64,000 nt of DNA, from contig JANXSM010000143.1 of assembly GCA_025352665.1 (NCBI GenBank), forward strand, positions 62,001 to 126,000, given 5' to 3'. How positions within the stretch are numbered: position 1 is the first letter of the stretch; every line of letters begins with the position of its first letter. The DNA is from Rhodospirillales bacterium. GTDB lineage: Bacteria > Pseudomonadota > Alphaproteobacteria > Acetobacterales > Acetobacteraceae. A program made the translations under genes and the position numbers. Below, in pieces: positions 35,680 to 44,546 of the stretch. The notes beneath the pieces were generated by a model that saw nothing but the letters and a program-made list of their open reading frames with translations, was not told the origin of the DNA and ran no database searches.

Positions 35680-38560
35680 GGTCCAGCTTGTGACGAAGCG
35701 CTGTTTCGATCGCCTGGTCGAGCACTTGTTCGCCCATCGCGAGCGAGTGCTTTGCCTGGACGAGCCGCTGGCCGGCTTCCGAAAGCTGGCCCCATAGCGC
35801 GGGGTCGCGGTGCAGGCGCAGGCAGGCCTGGGCGAACTCAGCTGCGGTTTCCGCGATCAGCACATCCTCGCCGTCGATAAGGCTCATGCCCTCGGCGCCG
35901 CAGGGGGTGGAGACGACGGGCAGGCCGTAGGCCATGGCGGTGGAGATCTTGCCCTTGGTGCCGGCCCCGATGCGCAGGCTGCAGGCGAACACGCGGACGG
36001 TGTCGAACACCTCGCGGAGGTCTTCGATCTGGCCGGTGACGACGATGTGGTCGCCGGCGAGGCGAAGCACCTCGGGGCCTGGCCTGGCACCGGCGATGAT
36101 GAGGCGGGCATCGGGCAGTTCGGCGCGGATCAGCGGCATCACCTGCTCGGCCATGAAGATCACGGCGTCGACATTCGGCCAGTGGCCGTAACCGCCGAGA
36201 AAGCAGAAATCCTTGCGTGCGGCGAAGCCCACCTCGGTGCCGTGGAATTCGAACATGAACGGCCAGACCACCACCGGGGCCTCCGGCGCCAGGCGGGCGA
36301 GCAGATCGCGCTCGAAGGTGGAATGGGTGATGGTACAATCAACCCGGCGGATCAGGTCGAGTTCGCGGACGCGCATGGCCGCGGCGCGGGCGAGCGCATC
36401 GGCGTCGTTGTCGGCCTGCGCCTGGCGTTCCATGCGCAGGAAGTGCAGGTCCATGTTGTGGAACAGGATGGGCGCCTGCGGGGCGTGCTGGCGCAGGTCG
36501 TCGATCACCTTCTCCAGCACGGTCACGCGGAACACCAGCACTGCATCGAATGCGGCGCCATGGGCACGCAGGTAGCTGGCGATGCTGGTGTTGTAGGGCG
36601 CATAGGTGACCTCGACGCCCTCCCGCTGGAGGTTGGTTACGTGGTCCGGCTGGAACAGGAAATTGTCCTGCGGCACGTAGAACGCCTTGAACCCAAGCCG
36701 TTGGAACAGGCGCAGGGTGAGCACGGTGGTGACGGAGCCGGCATCCTGCGTGGGGGTGGGGGCCGTGGCGTCGATCACGAGGGCGCGGCGGTGCACGTTG
36801 CGTTCACGCTCGCGTTGCGGGGTGTCGCCGTTGGTATGGTGATGGGCGAGCGCGTCGCGCCAGCGCAAATAGAGCTTGCGCGCGTTGATGACCTGGAACG
36901 CCTTCACACCCTGGGCGAGGTCGGTGCCGGAGGTGCGGCCTTCGTAATGCACGACCCGGGATTGCGGTTGGAACCAGACCTCCAGGCCGGACGCGCGCAC
37001 GCGCAGTGCGAGGTCGGCATCCTCGCAATAGGCGGGGCTGAACATTGGGTCGAAGCCGCCGAGGCTGTTCCAGAGCTCGGTGGGCAGCATGATCGAGCAG
37101 CCGCTGATGTAGTCGACCTGGCGGGCGCAGGAATATTCGGGCCGGTTGGGATCGTCGTTGCGGCCGTCGTTCCAGGCGGAGGCGTCGCGCCAGAGGATGC
37201 AGCCGGCTTCCTGGAGCGATCCGTCGGGGTAGAGCAGCTTGGAGCCGACCAGACCGGCATTGGGGAACCAGGTAAAGCTTTCAACCAGGGTGTCGAGCCA
37301 GCCGGGCACCACACGCGTGTCGTTGTTGAGGAACAGCACGAAGCGAGTCGTCGCCTGGCTCGCGGCAAGATTGCAGCTGGCGACGAAACCCGCGTTGCGG
37401 TTCTGGCGCAGCGCGCGGATGGTTTTGATCCGCGGCAGCATACGCCGGGTTTCATCGGTCGAGGCATCATCAACCACGATGGTGGTGAAGCGCGTCTGGT
37501 CCGGCAGGCTGGCCAGGCTATGCAAGGCGTTCAGCGTGTAGGCGAACTGGCCGTGCACGGGCATTACCACGGTGACATCGGGCGCCGAGCGGTCCGGACG
37601 GGCCAAGGCGTTGATGGCGGCGATGGCGCCGGTGAAGTCGGGCGCTGGGCCGAGCAGGTCGAAGCGTTGCAGGAAGGCATCGCCACGGCGGGCTTCGAGC
37701 AGGACAGGGTCGTCGACGCGGCGTTCGTAGAGATCCAACGATGCCGGATCGGCGTCAGGGTTGTCCGCCAGCGGCCAGGGATGGCGGGAGTGCTGCCGTC
37801 GGTGGCGGGTGGTCGGCTGCTCCACAGCTTGCCCCGCGCGCAATAGGTCGATCTGCTCGGCCTGCACGCGCATGTGCTCTGACTGGCGGACCAGGCGCTC
37901 GGCGAGCGCCACGGCCCGGGCGCGCAGATCGGCCTGCGTTGGGGTGATGCCCGACATCGGCAGCGGCGAGGCGGCGATGACGGCGCTGACGGGAGCGGCT
38001 GCCGGGGGAATCCAGCCGGCTTTGCCACCGGTCTCATGCAGGGCAGGTCCGGGCAGGGTCGGTGCCACCTCGGCGCAGACATGGATCAGAAAACCAGACA
38101 GGGCGGCGGATGGTGCGGCCAGGGGGAGCACCCGGGCGAAGGCGTGGTGCTTGGGCGTGATCACCGATCCCGACAGGCCACGTTGCTGCAGGCTGGTGAC
38201 GTGGCGAAAGCGTTGCTCGAGTGCTGTGCGCAGACGCGGATCGGCCCGGCCGTCGGCCAGTGCCTCCGTCAGCACCAATGTGCCGCCGGGAGCGCAGCGG
38301 GCTGCCAGGCCTGGCAGCGCTGCGAGCGCATCGCGCGCGGCCATGGCGGGCAGGCTCAACACGAATTCCGCGTCGCCGTCGACAAGGGTTGCGACCGCGG
38401 CGATAGCGGCACGGGCTGCATTGTCCACGATGCCGGCGAGGTGGACGGATCGGTCGAGGCACAGGCCCGACAGATGCCGGGCCCGGTGGAGCACGAACTC
38501 CGCATCGACGCGCAAGGGCACCGTACGGGGGGGGCTAGGCTGCGAGATGGGCGCGTTCAT
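35669..38560 (-). CDS. Large two-domain glycosyltransferase (GT2 plus GT4-like)
   Basis: A 963-residue cytoplasmic protein. Residues about 10-180 resemble a degenerate methyltransferase-like region. A GT2 domain at about 310-560 has VTVVMPVHGQ, TIVVDDAST, FLNNDTRVVPGW and YCEDADLALRVRASG. A GT4-like domain at about 600-950 has FCFLGGYGHWPNVDAV, and IGAGTKGKISTAMAYGLPVV with the GxGxK/E-type donor loop. It probably adds two sugars to a surface glycan. ATG 38560 lies 26 bp inside the upstream reductase gene. The C-terminal Arg-Ala-stop comes from the adjacent repeat element. Confidence 0.85.
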   Translation of the reverse strand: MNAPISQPSPPRTVPLRVDAEFVLHRARHLSGLCLDRSVHLAGIVDNAARAAIAAVATLVDGDAEFVLSLPAMAARDALAALPGLAARCAPGGTLVLTEALADGRADPRLRTALEQRFRHVTSLQQRGLSGSVITPKHHAFARVLPLAAPSAALSGFLIHVCAEVAPTLPGPALHETGGKAGWIPPAAAPVSAVIAASPLPMSGITPTQADLRARAVALAERLVRQSEHMRVQAEQIDLLRAGQAVEQPTTRHRRQHSRHPWPLADNPDADPASLDLYERRVDDPVLLEARRGDAFLQRFDLLGPAPDFTGAIAAINALARPDRSAPDVTVVMPVHGQFAYTLNALHSLASLPDQTRFTTIVVDDASTDETRRMLPRIKTIRALRQNRNAGFVASCNLAASQATTRFVLFLNNDTRVVPGWLDTLVESFTWFPNAGLVGSKLLYPDGSLQEAGCILWRDASAWNDGRNDDPNRPEYSCARQVDYISGCSIMLPTELWNSLGGFDPMFSPAYCEDADLALRVRASGLEVWFQPQSRVVHYEGRTSGTDLAQGVKAFQVINARKLYLRWRDALAHHHTNGDTPQRERERNVHRRALVIDATAPTPTQDAGSVTTVLTLRLFQRLGFKAFYVPQDNFLFQPDHVTNLQREGVEVTYAPYNTSIASYLRAHGAAFDAVLVFRVTVLEKVIDDLRQHAPQAPILFHNMDLHFLRMERQAQADNDADALARAAAMRVRELDLIRRVDCTITHSTFERDLLARLAPEAPVVVWPFMFEFHGTEVGFAARKDFCFLGGYGHWPNVDAVIFMAEQVMPLIRAELPDARLIIAGARPGPEVLRLAGDHIVVTGQIEDLREVFDTVRVFACSLRIGAGTKGKISTAMAYGLPVVSTPCGAEGMSLIDGEDVLIAETAAEFAQACLRLHRDPALWGQLSEAGQRLVQAKHSLAMGEQVLDQAIETALRHKLDLRA

Positions 38561-39509
38561 AGTCCAGCACCGATCGTATTGTCTCCTCGATGGCGACCTG
38601 CTGGCGCCAGCCGGTGGCGGCGAACAGGCGGTCGTTGCGGCCAAAGATCACTGCCTCGTCGGATGGACGCAAGAGCTGTGGGTCGGTCTCGGTCTGCAGC
38701 GTGCGTCCGCAGAGCCGCTCGAAGACGGGAATGAGTTGAGCCACGCTGTGCTCGGCCTCGGAACAGATGTTGTACGCCTCGCCGGGCGCGCCGCGTTCGG
38801 CGAGCAGCATCAAGGCGGCGACGAGGTCGCGCACGTCCAGGATCGCCCGGCGGGCGGCGAGGTTGCCCACCCGCAGCCGGCCGCCGTGGCGCTCGATATG
38901 GGCGACGCGACGGGCAAAATCGCTGACGACGTCGGCATGCTTGCGGGGGCCGGTGCAATTGAAGATGCGCGCCCGGATGCTGCGGATGGCGTCGTTGCGC
39001 CAGTATTGAAACGCCAGCAGGTCCTGCGCGACCTTGGATATGCCGTAGGGGTGCAATGGCAGGGGCGTGAGATCCTCGCCGATCGGCACGTTCTCAGGTG
39101 TCAGGCTTGCACCATACTGGGCGGAGGAGCCTGCCACCAGCACGACGGGGTCGTAACCGGGATCAGCGCCGCGTTGCAGCTTGATCGCCTCGAACAGGTT
39201 CACCGCACCGCGAACATTCACCTCCATGGTCTCCCACGGGTCGATCCAGGAGCGCGTGGGCAGGCTTTGGGCGGCGAGGTGGTAAATGACCGCCGGCCTT
39301 TCCTCGGCGATGGCGAGACGCACGGCCTCGGCATCGCGCATGTCGAGCTCGGCCAGGCGATGGCGCCCCTCGATTTCCGCCATGCGGATGGTGGGACGGA
39401 AGTAGCTGCCAAGCACGTCCCGCTCGCCGCGGGCCGCCAGGATTTCGAGCAGATGCGAGCCGACCATGCCAGCCGCACCGGTGATGAGGATCCGAGCCAA
39501 AGATTCCAA
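38535..39509 (-). CDS. NAD(P)-dependent sugar-nucleotide SDR (GDP-6-deoxy-D-mannose reductase-like)
   Basis: A 324-residue extended SDR: ILITGAAGMVGSHLLEIL is the cofactor motif, YHLAAQSLPTRSWIDPW follows, catalytic Ser lies in VLVAGSSAQYG, and YGISK is the YxxxK pair. RIFNCTGPRKHADVVSDF is typical of GDP-mannose 4,6-dehydratase and RMD reductase relatives. It likely reduces or dehydrates a GDP-hexose or GDP-heptose for the glycan made by this cluster. It appears to start with TTG (39509 or 39500), an unusual choice. It is divergent from the next gene with 48 bp between starts. Confidence 0.82.
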   Translation of the reverse strand: MESLARILITGAAGMVGSHLLEILAARGERDVLGSYFRPTIRMAEIEGRHRLAELDMRDAEAVRLAIAEERPAVIYHLAAQSLPTRSWIDPWETMEVNVRGAVNLFEAIKLQRGADPGYDPVVLVAGSSAQYGASLTPENVPIGEDLTPLPLHPYGISKVAQDLLAFQYWRNDAIRSIRARIFNCTGPRKHADVVSDFARRVAHIERHGGRLRVGNLAARRAILDVRDLVAALMLLAERGAPGEAYNICSEAEHSVAQLIPVFERLCGRTLQTETDPQLLRPSDEAVIFGRNDRLFAATGWRQQVAIEETIRSVLDYERAHLAA

Positions 39510-39557
39510 CCTGAAAAGCGTTGCGTTGACCGTAGCGCAGAATGGTTCGCTTGGCCT

Positions 39558-40862
39558 ATGGATCTTGCCGTGATGTCAGATCCGCTTCTTCCCCCTTCTG
39601 TGCAAGGCTCGCTGGAGCGTCGCGACGATGGCACGCTCGAAGGGTGGTGCTGGTCGCCGGAGTTTTCGGATAGACGCCTGGCCGTGGAGATCCTGGAGGG
39701 CGACGTGGTCGTTCGGGTGGTCGAGGCGGGACTGTACCGGGGCGATCTCGCGTCCCGCGGCATCGGTGATGGTTGGCATGGCTTCTGGCTCGAGATGCCG
39801 CTGCCTTCACCGGACGCGCGTGGCGGGAGCGGCCGGTTGATCCGGGCGCGCGAGGCGGCCAGCGGCATTCTGCTGGGCCAGGTCATGGAGGAAACGGGCG
39901 ACCTCAGCGCCATCGTGCGGCTGGACCGTGCCGGCATGGAGCTGGCAAGCCTCCAGGCGGAGCTTGCCGGGCTGCACGCAAGGCTTGCGGCCAGGCGCAG
40001 TGCGCACCACGCCATGTCTCCCTTGGACCAGATGGCGGCGATGCTGGCGGTGCGCAGCTGGCGCGCGCCGCAGGCGGAGCCGGGCGAGCCGGCCTTCGCC
40101 GTGGCGATGGCGCAGGAGGAATTGCTGCGCCGCCAACCAGGTTTCGCGCTGCCCGCGCCACCGGCTCGTCCAAGTGCCACGATCCTGCTGCTGGCGGCGA
40201 GCGATGTTCACGAAACGATCACAGCCCTGCGGGCGATTGCTGCCGGGATGGCGGAGCTCGATGCGGATATCGTGCTGGTCGACGATGGCCAGGATGCGCG
40301 GACCTCGCTGATCCAAGGGGTGGTGCGTGGTCTTGTCGTGGTGCCGCCGGTGGGTGTCAGCCTGGCGGGGACAGTCAATGCGGCGGCCGATGTTGCGGCG
40401 TCGGCGAATCTGATGGTGGTGCGGGCGGAACCTGCGATGTGCTCCCCCACCGCCTTGGCGCAGCTGGGCGGGGCCGGCTTGGACAACATGATTCTGGTGG
40501 GTGAGCCGGTGCATGACAGCCTGCACCGATGGGGAATGGCCAACACCGACGATGGGCCGCAGACACCCACCCAGCTGATACTCGGCGCTCCGCTGGCCCT
40601 GGTGCTGGCGCTGCCCCGTCAGATGTGGCGCGATGCCGGCGGGCTGGATTCCGCGTTTGACGATGGCGGCGAATTGCTGTGGGCCGATCTGTGCCTGCGG
40701 GCGCGTTTGCTGGGTGCGCGGGTTCGCAGGGTCCGCTTGCCGGCGCAGTTCGCCACGTTCGGATCCCCGCTGATGTCGGACCCTGCGGCGGCCTGGATGG
40801 CGGCGACACGGTTCCGGGCCCGTTGGGGCGATCTGGATGTGGCAACGGAGAGCTTGCGATGA
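39558..40862 (+). CDS. Uncharacterised protein: glycan-associated N-terminal domain plus degenerate GT2 domain
   Basis: A 434-residue protein I cannot name. Residues about 13-75 form a small beta-rich domain (GSLERRDDGTLEGWCWSPE, YRGDLASRGIGDGWHGFWLE) of a kind I associate with large alphaproteobacterial glycosyltransferases. Residues about 210-420 retain a GT-A outline (ADIVLVDDGQDARTS; GGLDSAFDDGGELLWADL) but lack the DxD motif. It may be an inactive partner or a diverged transferase. A long open frame continues upstream antisense to neighbouring genes and is not coding. It overlaps the next gene by four bases (ATGA). Confidence 0.68.
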   Translation: MDLAVMSDPLLPPSVQGSLERRDDGTLEGWCWSPEFSDRRLAVEILEGDVVVRVVEAGLYRGDLASRGIGDGWHGFWLEMPLPSPDARGGSGRLIRAREAASGILLGQVMEETGDLSAIVRLDRAGMELASLQAELAGLHARLAARRSAHHAMSPLDQMAAMLAVRSWRAPQAEPGEPAFAVAMAQEELLRRQPGFALPAPPARPSATILLLAASDVHETITALRAIAAGMAELDADIVLVDDGQDARTSLIQGVVRGLVVVPPVGVSLAGTVNAAADVAASANLMVVRAEPAMCSPTALAQLGGAGLDNMILVGEPVHDSLHRWGMANTDDGPQTPTQLILGAPLALVLALPRQMWRDAGGLDSAFDDGGELLWADLCLRARLLGARVRRVRLPAQFATFGSPLMSDPAAAWMAATRFRARWGDLDVATESLR

Positions 40863-41680
40863 CCGACACGACAATCCTTGCGAACGCGCTGCATGCAGGT
40901 TTCCCCGGCGAGAACATGCTGTCCCAGGCCGAGTTCGAGCAGTTCTGCCAACAGAACCAGGAGTTGCTGAAGCGGCGCTTCCTGCACGAGCAGCGTCTGG
41001 TCCCGGAGGTCGGATCGGACGGGCCGGCCGTTATCCTGCGCGAGGGCACCTGCGCACCCTGCCTGCGGGTTGCGAACTACACGACCGCAGCACCCGCCGG
41101 CGGCGAGCCCAACTGGCGGGAGGCGCAGCAATGCGATTGCACCGATCGGCTGGGCAATCGCGCGCGGGCTGCGCTGCATTTCCTGGAATCGGTGGTGGGA
41201 CTGGCCGATTGGTCTCGCGTGCTGCTGTTCGGGCCGCCTGATGTGCTCGACCGCAGGCTTGCCCATGGCCGACCAGGTTTTGCCCGCCAGGCCCGGCTCG
41301 TGGCCAACGGGTCGAGCTTTCGGCTGGACAGCGCCAGCGCCGCCTTTCATGCGGTGGTTTGCTGGGATCAGCTGCACAAAGTACCGCCGTTGGCTGTGGC
41401 GCTGAACGAGATCCGGCGCGTGCTGGCGCCGGGCGGCAGTTTCGTGTTCACAATTCCGTTCCGCTACCGCTCGGCCAAGACACTTTCGTATCTCGATCGG
41501 GTGCGGCTTGCGGATGGCAGCCTGCCGGCGGAGGCGGAGGCCGAGGTGCACGAGATCGGTTGGGACATTCTGGAAATGCTGCGCCACGCGGGGTTCAGCC
41601 GGTCGCTGGCCCATCATTACTGGTCGGAGGAACTTGGTTATCTCGGCCCGTTCAACATGCTGTTTTCGGCGAGCGTGTAG
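40859..41680 (+). CDS. SAM-dependent methyltransferase-like protein with an N-terminal Cys cluster
   Basis: A 273-residue protein. The C-terminal half (about 90-260) matches a type-11 methyltransferase: AVVCWDQLHKVPPLAVALNE, IRRVLAPGGSFVFTIPFRYR and EMLRHAGFSRSLAHHYW. The glycine-rich SAM loop is altered (VLLFGPPDVLDRRLAH), so activity is not certain. Upstream lie GTCAPCLRVANYTT and QQCDCTDRLGNRARAAL, a CxxC...CxC arrangement that could bind zinc. The acceptor is probably a sugar of the locus glycan. Translation is coupled to the preceding gene. Confidence 0.72.
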   Translation: MTDTTILANALHAGFPGENMLSQAEFEQFCQQNQELLKRRFLHEQRLVPEVGSDGPAVILREGTCAPCLRVANYTTAAPAGGEPNWREAQQCDCTDRLGNRARAALHFLESVVGLADWSRVLLFGPPDVLDRRLAHGRPGFARQARLVANGSSFRLDSASAAFHAVVCWDQLHKVPPLAVALNEIRRVLAPGGSFVFTIPFRYRSAKTLSYLDRVRLADGSLPAEAEAEVHEIGWDILEMLRHAGFSRSLAHHYWSEELGYLGPFNMLFSASV

Positions 41681-41752
41681 CGCCGGACGCTGCATCACCC
41701 TATCGTGGCGTCTACGACACGAATGCCACAGGGCGGAGCCAGGGTCACCGAC

Positions 41753-42847
41753 ATGAACAGAATCCATGCGTCTGGCGGACCATTCGTGGCCGCCCTGCCG
41801 CTGGCTGCCGGCCAGGTGGTTCGCGCCCGGGCGCCGCTGCGCCTGGGGCTTGCCGGTGGCGGCACCGATCTTAGCCCCTATTGCGACGAATACGGCGGTG
41901 CGGTGCTGAACTGCACCATCGATCGTTACGCCTATTGCTTCATCGACGTGAGCCCCGACGGCATGGTGCATTTCGTGGCGCGCGACCTCGGCGTCGCGGA
42001 GGCGATGACGCCGGACCCGACCAGCATCAAGGGGGCGGCGCTCGGCATTCACGCCGGGGTTTACCTGCGGATGATGCGCGATTATGCCGGTGGGCGGATG
42101 TTGCCGCTGCGCATCACCTCGTTCGTCGATGCGCCGGCAGGCTCTGGCCTTGGCTCCTCCTCGGCGCTTTGCGTGGCGATGGTGGAGGCGTTTCGCGAAT
42201 TGCTGAGCCTGCCTTTGGGTCTGTATGACGTGGCCCATCTGGCCTTTGAGATCGAGCGCATCGATCTGGCGTTGGCCGGCGGCAAGCAGGACCAGTATGC
42301 CGCAGCTTTCGGTGGCGCCAACTTCATCGAGTTCCTCGGCCACGACCGCGTGGTGGTCAATCCGCTGCGGGTGTCGCGTGCCTTTTTGTGCGAGTTCGAG
42401 ACCTCGTTGGTCACCTGCTTCACCGGCGTCTCGCGTCGGTCGGATGCGATCATCGTGGAGCAGCAGGCCGGCATGACCGGCCATGTCACCGACGCGCTCG
42501 ACAGCCTGCACCAGCTGAAGGCAGACGCGGTCGAGATGAAGCAGGCGCTGCTGCGCGGTGAAATTCGCCACATGGGCGAAATTCTGAACCGCTCGTGGGA
42601 GGCCAAGAAACGCACGGCCCGCGGGGTCAGCACGCAGACGATCGACAATCTGTATGACACGGCCATGGGATACGGTGCCATCGCCGGCAAGGTTTCCGGT
42701 GCCGGCGGTGGCGGGTTCATGATGTTCATCGTGCCGCCGCAGTCTCGCATGGAGCTGATAGCAGCGCTCAATGCCGAAGGAGCCAACGCCACCGCCGTGC
42801 AGTTCACCGCGCAGGGTGCAGAGAGCTGGCGGGCCAGCGACGTGTGA
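41753..42847 (+). CDS. hddA: D-glycero-alpha-D-manno-heptose 7-phosphate 1-kinase-like GHMP kinase
   Basis: A 364-residue GHMP-family kinase. RARAPLRLGLAGGGTDLSPY is the N-terminal substrate motif of heptose/fucose-type kinases. The ATP-binding loop PAGSGLGSSSAL lies at residues 128-139, and the third motif KVSGAGGGGFMMF lies near residue 318. In the GDP-heptose pathway HddA phosphorylates C1 before guanylylation by HddC. A related fucokinase/GHMP kinase activity cannot be excluded. An in-frame GTG at 41705 would add 16 residues without similarity. Confidence 0.84.
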   Translation: MNRIHASGGPFVAALPLAAGQVVRARAPLRLGLAGGGTDLSPYCDEYGGAVLNCTIDRYAYCFIDVSPDGMVHFVARDLGVAEAMTPDPTSIKGAALGIHAGVYLRMMRDYAGGRMLPLRITSFVDAPAGSGLGSSSALCVAMVEAFRELLSLPLGLYDVAHLAFEIERIDLALAGGKQDQYAAAFGGANFIEFLGHDRVVVNPLRVSRAFLCEFETSLVTCFTGVSRRSDAIIVEQQAGMTGHVTDALDSLHQLKADAVEMKQALLRGEIRHMGEILNRSWEAKKRTARGVSTQTIDNLYDTAMGYGAIAGKVSGAGGGGFMMFIVPPQSRMELIAALNAEGANATAVQFTAQGAESWRASDV

Positions 42848-42929
42848 CCGGCCGGGCTGGAGCAGCGGCGCGAATTTAAGTCTGCCTTAAACACTCTCGC
42901 CCAGTCTCGCTTTGTCGCGGGGATGTCGC

Positions 42930-44546
42930 ATGGACGAGATGGCGGGTGGTTTTGGCTCGGGTATTTCGGTGCCGGTGCAGCATCTGCTGGACCTGGCGCT
43001 GCAGTTCTATCAGCAGGATCGGCTCGACGAGGCCGAGCGCGTTTGTGTCGACCTGCTCAAACGCCAGCCAGAGAATTTTTCCGGCTGGTATCTGTGCGGC
43101 ATGGTCGCGGCGCGAACCGGGCGGGGAGATACTGCCGCCGCAATGGTGGAGCGGGCGATCGCGCTGGAGCCGACGATCCCCGACATGCACCGTTATCTTG
43201 GCCACCTGCTGCAGTCATCCGGCCGCCTCGAACAGGCGATCGCCTGCTTTGACCGCGCCATCGCCTGCCATCCGCACGTGGCCGTGTTCCACGCCGGCCG
43301 TGGCTCGGCGCTGGATCATCTGCAGCGGCCGCGCGCGGCTTTGGCAAGTTTCGCGCGTGCCATGGCGTTGCAGCCTGATGATGCCGGCATTCTTGCCGAT
43401 TGCGCCAAAGTGCTCGCGTCGGTGGGGTGGCATGACGAGGCGCTGGCCGCGTTCGACCGGTCGGTCGGCCTGCGGCCGGACGATGCCGCCGCCTGGGTTG
43501 GACACGGCCACGCGCTGCGCGAGCTTGGCCGTCACGAGGAGGCGCTTGCGAGCTACGAAGCGGCGGCGGGCCTGCAGGCCGCTTGTCCCGACGCCCTGCT
43601 TGCGCGGGGCGAAACGCTGCTGCAGCTCGGGCGACTCGGGCAGGGATGGCCCATCTACATCGCGCACCGGCCACGCCCGCGTCTTGATCCATCCGCAGAA
43701 TGGAGTGGCGCGCAGCCGCTCGCCGGACAGGTTGTTCTGCTCACCGCCGGCGATGATCTTTGCGAAACGCTGCAGTATTTCCGTCTGGCGGCCACATTGA
43801 CGGCGCGTGGGGCGCGGGTTGTGTTGCAGGTTCAACCGCCCTTGCGCGCCTTGCTGCAGGCCGGCGCTGGCGATTTGACCGTCATCGATGACACCGTGGC
43901 AGCCCCGCCGTTCGATCTGTGGTGCGAGCTCGACCGCCTGCCCGCGTTGCTCGGCATGACGGAGACGAGCATTCCGCCGTCAGCCGGCATTTCTGCCGAT
44001 GCTGACCTGAAACAGCTCTGGAGCTTTCGCCTGCCGCGGGGTCGCCCGCGGATCGGCCTTGCGTGGAGCGACCAGGCAGCGCCGCATACGCTTTCGCTGA
44101 CCGCACTGCGCCCGCTGCTGGGACTCGACGCGGATCTGATCTGCCTCGATGCGGCACCAACTGCGCCCGATCTTGCGGAATTGGACGCATCCGGGCGGAT
44201 GCTTATGCTTGGCGCGGAGCTGGGGGAGCGTCGCGATGCGGCTGCCGTGATCGACCAGCTCGACCTTGTGATCAGCGTCGACTGCGACATCGCCCATCTG
44301 GCGGGGGGATTGGGCAAACCGATTTGGCTGTTGCTGCCGGTCAATCCGCATTTTCGCTGGATGGTCGGCCGCGACGACTCGCCCTGGTATCCCTCGGCGC
44401 GGCTGTTCCGCCAGACACGCGCGAGCGATTGGGCGGCGGTTGTCGACCGCGTTGTGGCGGAACTCGCCGAGCCACGACAGACCGCGCAGGCGGCCTTAGA
44501 GCTTGGTCGCTGCTGGCAGGCGAAGCAATCAGGCTCTAGAGCGTGA
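42930..44546 (+). CDS. TPR protein with GT9/heptosyltransferase-like C-terminal domain
   Basis: A 538-residue protein. Residues about 10-230 contain at least six tetratricopeptide repeats (units such as GRLEQAIACFDRAIACHP and GWHDEALAAFDRSVGLRP). Residues about 270-520 form a GT-B-like domain with PRIGLAWSDQ, ISVDCDIAHLAGGLGKPIW and the characteristic DSPWYPSARLFRQ. The family is usually annotated as TPR plus glycosyltransferase 9-like. The last residues SRA and the TGA stop lie in repeat copy 5, so the original end has been replaced. TTTAAG/CTTAAA at 42875-42891 is the only inverted repeat in the 82-bp gap upstream. Confidence 0.82.
   Translation: MDEMAGGFGSGISVPVQHLLDLALQFYQQDRLDEAERVCVDLLKRQPENFSGWYLCGMVAARTGRGDTAAAMVERAIALEPTIPDMHRYLGHLLQSSGRLEQAIACFDRAIACHPHVAVFHAGRGSALDHLQRPRAALASFARAMALQPDDAGILADCAKVLASVGWHDEALAAFDRSVGLRPDDAAAWVGHGHALRELGRHEEALASYEAAAGLQAACPDALLARGETLLQLGRLGQGWPIYIAHRPRPRLDPSAEWSGAQPLAGQVVLLTAGDDLCETLQYFRLAATLTARGARVVLQVQPPLRALLQAGAGDLTVIDDTVAAPPFDLWCELDRLPALLGMTETSIPPSAGISADADLKQLWSFRLPRGRPRIGLAWSDQAAPHTLSLTALRPLLGLDADLICLDAAPTAPDLAELDASGRMLMLGAELGERRDAAAVIDQLDLVISVDCDIAHLAGGLGKPIWLLLPVNPHFRWMVGRDDSPWYPSARLFRQTRASDWAAVVDRVVAELAEPRQTAQAALELGRCWQAKQSGSRA

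Noticed and set aside
35810-37846. Plus-strand open frame of 678 codons opposite the glycosyltransferase gene
   Set aside because: Its translation is low-complexity Gly/Ala/Glu/Asp-rich without motifs, typical of the antisense frame of a high-GC gene; the minus-strand protein has clear GT2 and GT4 domains.
37761-39557. Long upstream extension of the 39558 gene frame
   Set aside because: The extension is antisense to the SDR and glycosyltransferase genes and shows no protein-like pattern before residue M at 39558.
42875-42891. TTTAAG/CTTAAA inverted repeat as a terminator of hddA
   Set aside because: The stem is only 6 AT-rich base pairs with no T-run, so it is too weak to call.
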